Positions 18,956 to 23,063 of a stretch of 23,063 nucleotides of DNA are shown here, one piece after another (within the stretch, counting starts at the first letter, position 1; every line of letters starts with the position of its first letter). Position numbers and translations under genes: made by a program. Below the pieces are notes generated by a model. The model had not been told where the DNA came from. It saw only the letters and a list, made by a program, of their open reading frames with translations, and ran no database searches. Source of the DNA: Pelargonium cotyledonis (lineage: Eukaryota > Streptophyta > Magnoliopsida > Geraniales > Geraniaceae). The stretch is taken from NCBI GenBank assembly GCA_036897625.1, contig JAYMTA010000916.1, positions 1-23,063 of the forward strand, in the 5' to 3' direction.

Positions 18956-21900
18956 TTACATGCGGCTCAGTTTGCTAGATGCAGCTGGCTTGAAGCTGGC
19001 CAAACCCGTCATTTCTCGACCTGTAACCAAGGTGTTGATGTCGTACGTCCCTTCGTATGTGTAGATAGGTTCAATATCACAGAACGCCTGAAGTGTGATC
19101 CGAAACAAAAATTATCCAATTTAGTGAAAGCACGTAAAGTGCCCATATAGACTGAATTGGATATCTATCTTATAGCAAAATTGGAATGCAGATCATAGCC
19201 ATTCTGGTGAAAGAATCAGGTTTAGATAAAATGCATTTCGAAGATAGAGATAAGTACAAGTACCTTTGCAACTAGAAAATCTGTGAAGATCCCGTTACCA
19301 CCAAGTAACTCCCGTGCAAGAGCAACAGTTTCCCTTGCCTTTGAGGTGATCCATGCCGGATGATTATAAGAGTTTTACCAGGCAGTGCAATGAAAACATA
19401 ACATGCATCTAAAGGCTTAGGTGACGTTTGGATTTAAAAAGTTGGAATGGGAATGGGATTCAAGAATGAGAACGAGAATGAGATTCCCTCTCCAAAGCCA
19501 TTCCTTAGAAAAAAATTGCGATCCAGACACAAAGAATGAGAATCTCATTCTCGTTCTCGTTTCACATAAAAAAAATTCTGATCCAAACGCTACATTGGTG
19601 TCTTTCTTTTTACCTTCCCCAAGCTGGCTTGACCCGGAGTCATTTTACTCTTCTCATACAACTTGCAAAGACGCCAACCAACAAGGACCATTGCTTGGAT
19701 ATTACCCAGCATTTGTACAAGTTTCTGCTGGTTGATTTGGAAAGCTGCCAATGGCTCTCCAAATTGTTTTCTCTCCTTCAGATACTTTCCAATAACCCCT
19801 AAATGTCAGAACAAGTCCCCATATTGGATCCTCGGCATTTCAATTAATGAACGGACTATGGACTAGTATACATTAATACCTGTGACACATATCATACACG
19901 CCCATTGAAATTCCAATAGGCTGCCAGGCAACCATAACACGGGAAACAGCAAGCACCTGATTGAGATTGCAGTGGTTAGATATGACATAAATCTGAGATG
20001 ATATTGATATCACTCAATGCAGAAGACTGAAACCAGCCATGCCAATATGCAGACTCATGTACACAAGCATTGCAGATATGTTGAGTGTGTGAGAGTGAAT
20101 GAGTCATGAGTGAGCACATGGTTCACTTCTGCATGCTTACCTTGTTTGTATCCTGGAAAGAGTTGACGCCAGTTAACCTGTCATCATCAGGTACAATAGC
20201 TTTCCTTAAGATAATATCCCCATTTTGAACAATTCGGAGACCAATTTTATCATCCATTTTTGTTGCAGTTAGTCCAGGGGTGCCCATCTTTACAATATAT
20301 CTGTAACAAAAAGCAGCATTCCTGGTAAGGAAGCATTACGTGCCAATATGGAAAACCAACTACCACACTTAGCAATATAACCACAAAGAAAGCAAGTAAC
20401 TTATTACAAGCACTAATGTAGATTGGTTTGTCAGAGAGAGAGAGAGACTCTATGGTCAGGAGTAGCATTTCCTCATTCCTCTAGTTATTTGGAGGCTTGG
20501 TGTAGAGAAAACAGTCCAAGCTCCAAGGCTCTTGCTCAGTATTTATATTTGCAGAAATTTTATCTTATAGACCCCATCAGTAACATAGTGAGTAAAAAGT
20601 CTAGCCTTAAAGGTTTTATTGGACCAAGAAAGTAAGATAAGTATTGTGCATATTTCCACCAACTATAAGTATTGCACTCATACACACCATCTTAAAGAGT
20701 AGACATACTAAACAATGACAGTGAGAAGCATATTATATACTACCATGCATACCCATTTATCTGATTTGTTGATGTATTACGGGCAAAAATAATCAATATA
20801 TCAGCAAAGGTACTATTTCCAATCCAACGCTTTTGCCCCTCTAGTACCCAACCTCCTTGCACCTGGTCACAATGCCACATGATATGAGATGTCATGAATT
20901 TTAATTGTTCAATGTTGATGGGTATGGCTGTAAACAAAAAGTGCTGCGTTTAAACAAGAGAGAGATTGCAAGTTTGAACCTTTGTTGCAGTTGTCTTTAG
21001 ACCACTTGCATCACTTCCATAGTCAGGCTCAGTCAAAGCCTAGAGAATTATAATATTTTTTTTAGTAAGCTAAAAGAATTGTATGCTGAGCACAAATTCA
21101 TGTAATCCATGCTGTGGCAAGAAAGAGCTACTTACCCAACAAGCTATCGTCTTCATTTTTGCCAGAGAGGGTAAATATTTCTGCTTTTGGGCCTCTGATC
21201 CACATAAAGCTACTCTTGACAGTCCAGAGAAGTAATATATATGAAATTGAGTCGACAAAAGAAAATCTCTGGTAATTAATATGCTTCCCAGGGAAAAAAA
21301 AGAGGCAGCAATATCAAATCTTATCAATAGTGAGCATTGCCAAAGATGATTGCACCAAAATGAAAGTAGAGCAACTCGCATCAACTCTAGCAACCTCTGC
21401 TGTAGCAATAGCATTTCCAGTAATGGAAAGACCAGGGCACCCATAATCCTAGTAGGCACAACCAGTTAGTTCAGTAAATATAGCCTGTCCACCATATTTT
21501 CTACTTTGGAAAAAATTACAGTATATAGAGTACCTTGATCGTGCCACCAGCAATACCGAGGGCACCAAGCTTTGGTACAATATGAAAAGGAAACTCTGCC
21601 TTCTCCCAGTACTGGAAAAATAATTGTTACTTTGCTGATAAATATAAATTTAAGTAACAATACCCAAAGTCTATTAATCCCAGCTTCTGTAGAACGTGGA
21701 GCATGAGAAAGATACCTTTGTCATTATAGGAACAACTTCTTTTTCCATACACTCTCTTACTTTCAGCCTGAGATTTTGCTCCTCAGGAGTCAATAGATCA
21801 TCATAATGATAATAATCTGATGCTGAAATTAAAATAATTACTATAAGTTATCGAAAAAAAAAAGAATATATCATGTAATTAATTGTCTGTGTGATAGGGA

Positions 21901-22200
21901 AAAATATTCACTGTATGATTGTGTATGTAAAGACAGACATTATCATATAAAAGCTATAGAAGATAGCACGTGGCATTGAGTTTAACTGAAAAGCTATACA
22001 GGCACAATTTTTACAGATTGCAAAATATCGTGTTATATCCTGTACAAATGGTCTGCATAACTAAAAAGGATACAAATAATGATCACTGTGCTTACTGCAA
22101 GGAGGAAAGATGGATGCTGGAGTAGCTTGGGGAAATGCCTTGGAAATCTCCAGCGCTGGCAAATCAAAATGAGAACTCTTATTGGTCTTGTCAACGTCAT
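18956..22200 (-). pseudogene. ACX4: Acyl-CoA oxidase 4-like gene, probable pseudogene
   Basis: Twelve minus-strand exons match plant ACX4, the peroxisomal short-chain acyl-CoA oxidase: 22200-22096, 21822-21716, 21611-21534, 21448-21325, 21209-21136, 21039-20980, 20862-20753, 20300-20141, 19956-19880, 19784-19614, 19356-19264 and 19087-18956. They encode about 429 aa of a family about 436 long. Landmarks are CWALTEPDYGSD (FAD and substrate side), [13 protein letters not shown], the catalytic-Glu block [15 protein letters not shown], and the C-terminal peroxisomal signal SRM. All exons are open. Three junctions do not fit: the donor after 21325 is AT (ATAAGA) instead of GT; the acceptor AG before 19784 leaves the frame one base short, so GT-AG splicing soon meets a stop; and the acceptor before 19356 is CG. 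Exon 1 is unclear because a repeat lies at 22499-22897. Possible explanations are a recent pseudogene, non-canonical splicing or assembly error; the gene identity itself is certain. Confidence 0.7.
19420..19593. mobile_element. Tourist-like MITE inside an ACX4-like intron
   Basis: The ends are GGTGACGTTTGGAT on the left and ATCCAAACGCTAC on the right, inverted. TTA lies just before the left end (19417-19419), while the right flank (ATT) has diverged. The arms carry the facing GAATGAGAATCTCATTCTC words seen in the copies at 10962 and 18618. It fills most of the 257-nt intron between the last-but-two and last-but-one exons, which would be about 80 nt without it. Confidence 0.75.
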
Positions 22201-22498
22201 CTGTGAGAGATTGTAGGACACTATTCATTAGAATGAACACCAAAGCATCATAACATGAACAAATGGTAAATTTAAAAATGTTAATAAAAAGAGAGCAAAC
22301 AAATAACTCTAGAATATCTTGATCAAGGCAGGGAAAAAAGAAAGTGGAAGAAAGAAGAAGATAACATAACCTTAAACTAGAATTTGTATTAGTTAAGAGT
22401 TGATTGAGAAGCAAATAGGGGAAGTATTCAAACATCCCCCCTCGCTTCTCCACATACACTCGGAGGGAACGTTTCAAACCAGCTTACATACCTAAACA

Positions 22499-22897
22499 TA
22501 GAGTTAACAATTCATGTCATAACACGACACACGACACAAAACTAGTGTGTTTAGCTCTTTTGTAGTCATGTCGTGTTTGTGTTGAGCCTCCAAAACACGC
22601 ACACATGATTAATTAGTTGTGTTATGACACACCCAACACGCACACTTAAGGTTATAATTGTAAATTAATCATAACAACGTGCCAAACGTGTTGGTCGTGT
22701 CGTGCCAAACATCTTGGATAGTGATGTGCCGAACGTTGTGTTGGTTATATCGCCCAAAATTAGTCAGATCGTGGTCGTTTACACGACCCATTTACTTACC
22801 GTGCTAAACGTGTCGTGACCGTGTTGGATTGTGCAACACTCAATCAACCTTCAACACGACGCAAACACGACAATGACACAAACAAATTGCCAGCTCA
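22499..22897. repeat. Short-TIR repeat family, copy D, at the ACX4-like exon 1
   Basis: The ends are TAGAGTTAACAATT on the left and AATTGCCAGCTCA on the right. The flanking 9-mers ACCTAAACA (22490-22498) and ACCTCAACC (22898-22906) agree at seven of nine positions. The interior, about 399 bp, is dense in ACACGAC and CGTGT words and differs from the CGGGT-rich interiors of copies A to C, so the copies share ends more than bodies. It adjoins the short ATG-led frame that I take for ACX4-like exon 1. Confidence 0.55.
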
Positions 22898-22929
22898 ACC
22901 TCAACCTCAACCAGAGAAGCAGAAGCCAT
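22894..22929 (-). CDS. Candidate start exon of the ACX4-like gene
   Basis: The minus strand opens ATG at 22929, with A at -3, and reads MASASLVEVEVE before running into copy D at 22897. A short acidic N-terminus is usual for ACX4, and a GA-rich leader lies upstream. The exon must end in phase 1 to join the next exon (22200), but GT dinucleotides before the repeat give phase 0. A GT inside the repeat, after GCAATTT, would give the right phase but has a poor donor context. The original donor may have been displaced by the repeat. Confidence 0.4.
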
Positions 22930-23004
22930 TACCTAATCCACTTAAAACAAATAGGACAATAATAAAAAATATTGTAATATACAATCAATTTCAACAGATT
23001 TTTA

Positions 23005-23035
<31 letters not shown>

Positions 23036-23047
23036 TCTCTCTCTCTC
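23005..23047. repeat. (CT)n microsatellite
   Basis: The tract is almost pure CT with one CCC interruption. On the minus strand it is a GA-rich tract upstream of the candidate ACX4-like start, as in many plant 5' leaders. Confidence 0.9.
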
Positions 23048-23063
23048 CTTTCTTTGTTTCTGT

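Noticed and set aside
22061-22477. 138-codon minus-strand frame covering the second ACX4-like exon
   Set aside because: Only the last part (about 22096-22200) is the real exon, in the frame matching ACX4. The rest is intron read through.
1-23063. tRNA, rRNA, CRISPR arrays, bacterial operons or a novel defence-type system
   Set aside because: Reading both strands gave no cloverleaf, spaced-repeat array or clustered unknown genes. The window is ordinary plant chromosome with dispersed transposons.

Overview
The window is nuclear DNA from a flowering plant, most likely a eudicot. The evidence is AT-rich intergenic sequence, short GT-AG introns, small non-autonomous DNA transposons, and plant-specific families: a TBL xylan O-acetyltransferase, the two-domain glutaredoxin GRXS16, a DOG1-domain protein and plant ACX4. 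Nothing bacterial or viral is visible. I cannot name the species from sequence alone.

Layout, left to right. (1) 1-2750: gene-poor, with a small inverted-ended repeat, a LINE-like insertion between 15-bp direct repeats, a Stowaway MITE and one copy (A) of a short-TIR repeat family. (2) 3578-5450, minus: a three-exon gene for an 83-aa protein, with an upstream leader intron, a TATA box and five TGGGCY boxes. (3) 5974-9189, minus: a complete six-exon TBL gene (420 aa); copy B of the short-TIR family lies in its third intron. (4) 10362-12782, plus: two-exon GRXS16 (298 aa); its intron holds a Tourist-like MITE and copy C. (5) 13547-14996 or 15072: a 1.5-kb non-autonomous DNA element with a GC-rich, internally repeated core. 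(6) 16787-17503, plus: a single-exon DOG1-domain gene (238 aa). (7) 18956-22200, minus, probably running to about 22929 or past the right edge: an acyl-CoA oxidase 4-like gene. Every recognisable exon is open and the peroxisomal signal is kept, but three splice junctions do not fit GT-AG rules and copy D sits at the apparent end of exon 1. I read it as a young pseudogene or a gene that needs unusual splicing.

The genes do not form a pathway. They serve separate compartments: Golgi cell-wall acetylation, chloroplast redox and iron-sulfur biology, seed or ABA-type signalling, and peroxisomal beta-oxidation. The most notable results are the ACX4-like gene with intact exons but damaged junctions, and the short-TIR repeat family in which three of four copies carry matching 9-bp flanks. 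I see no novel multi-gene system.
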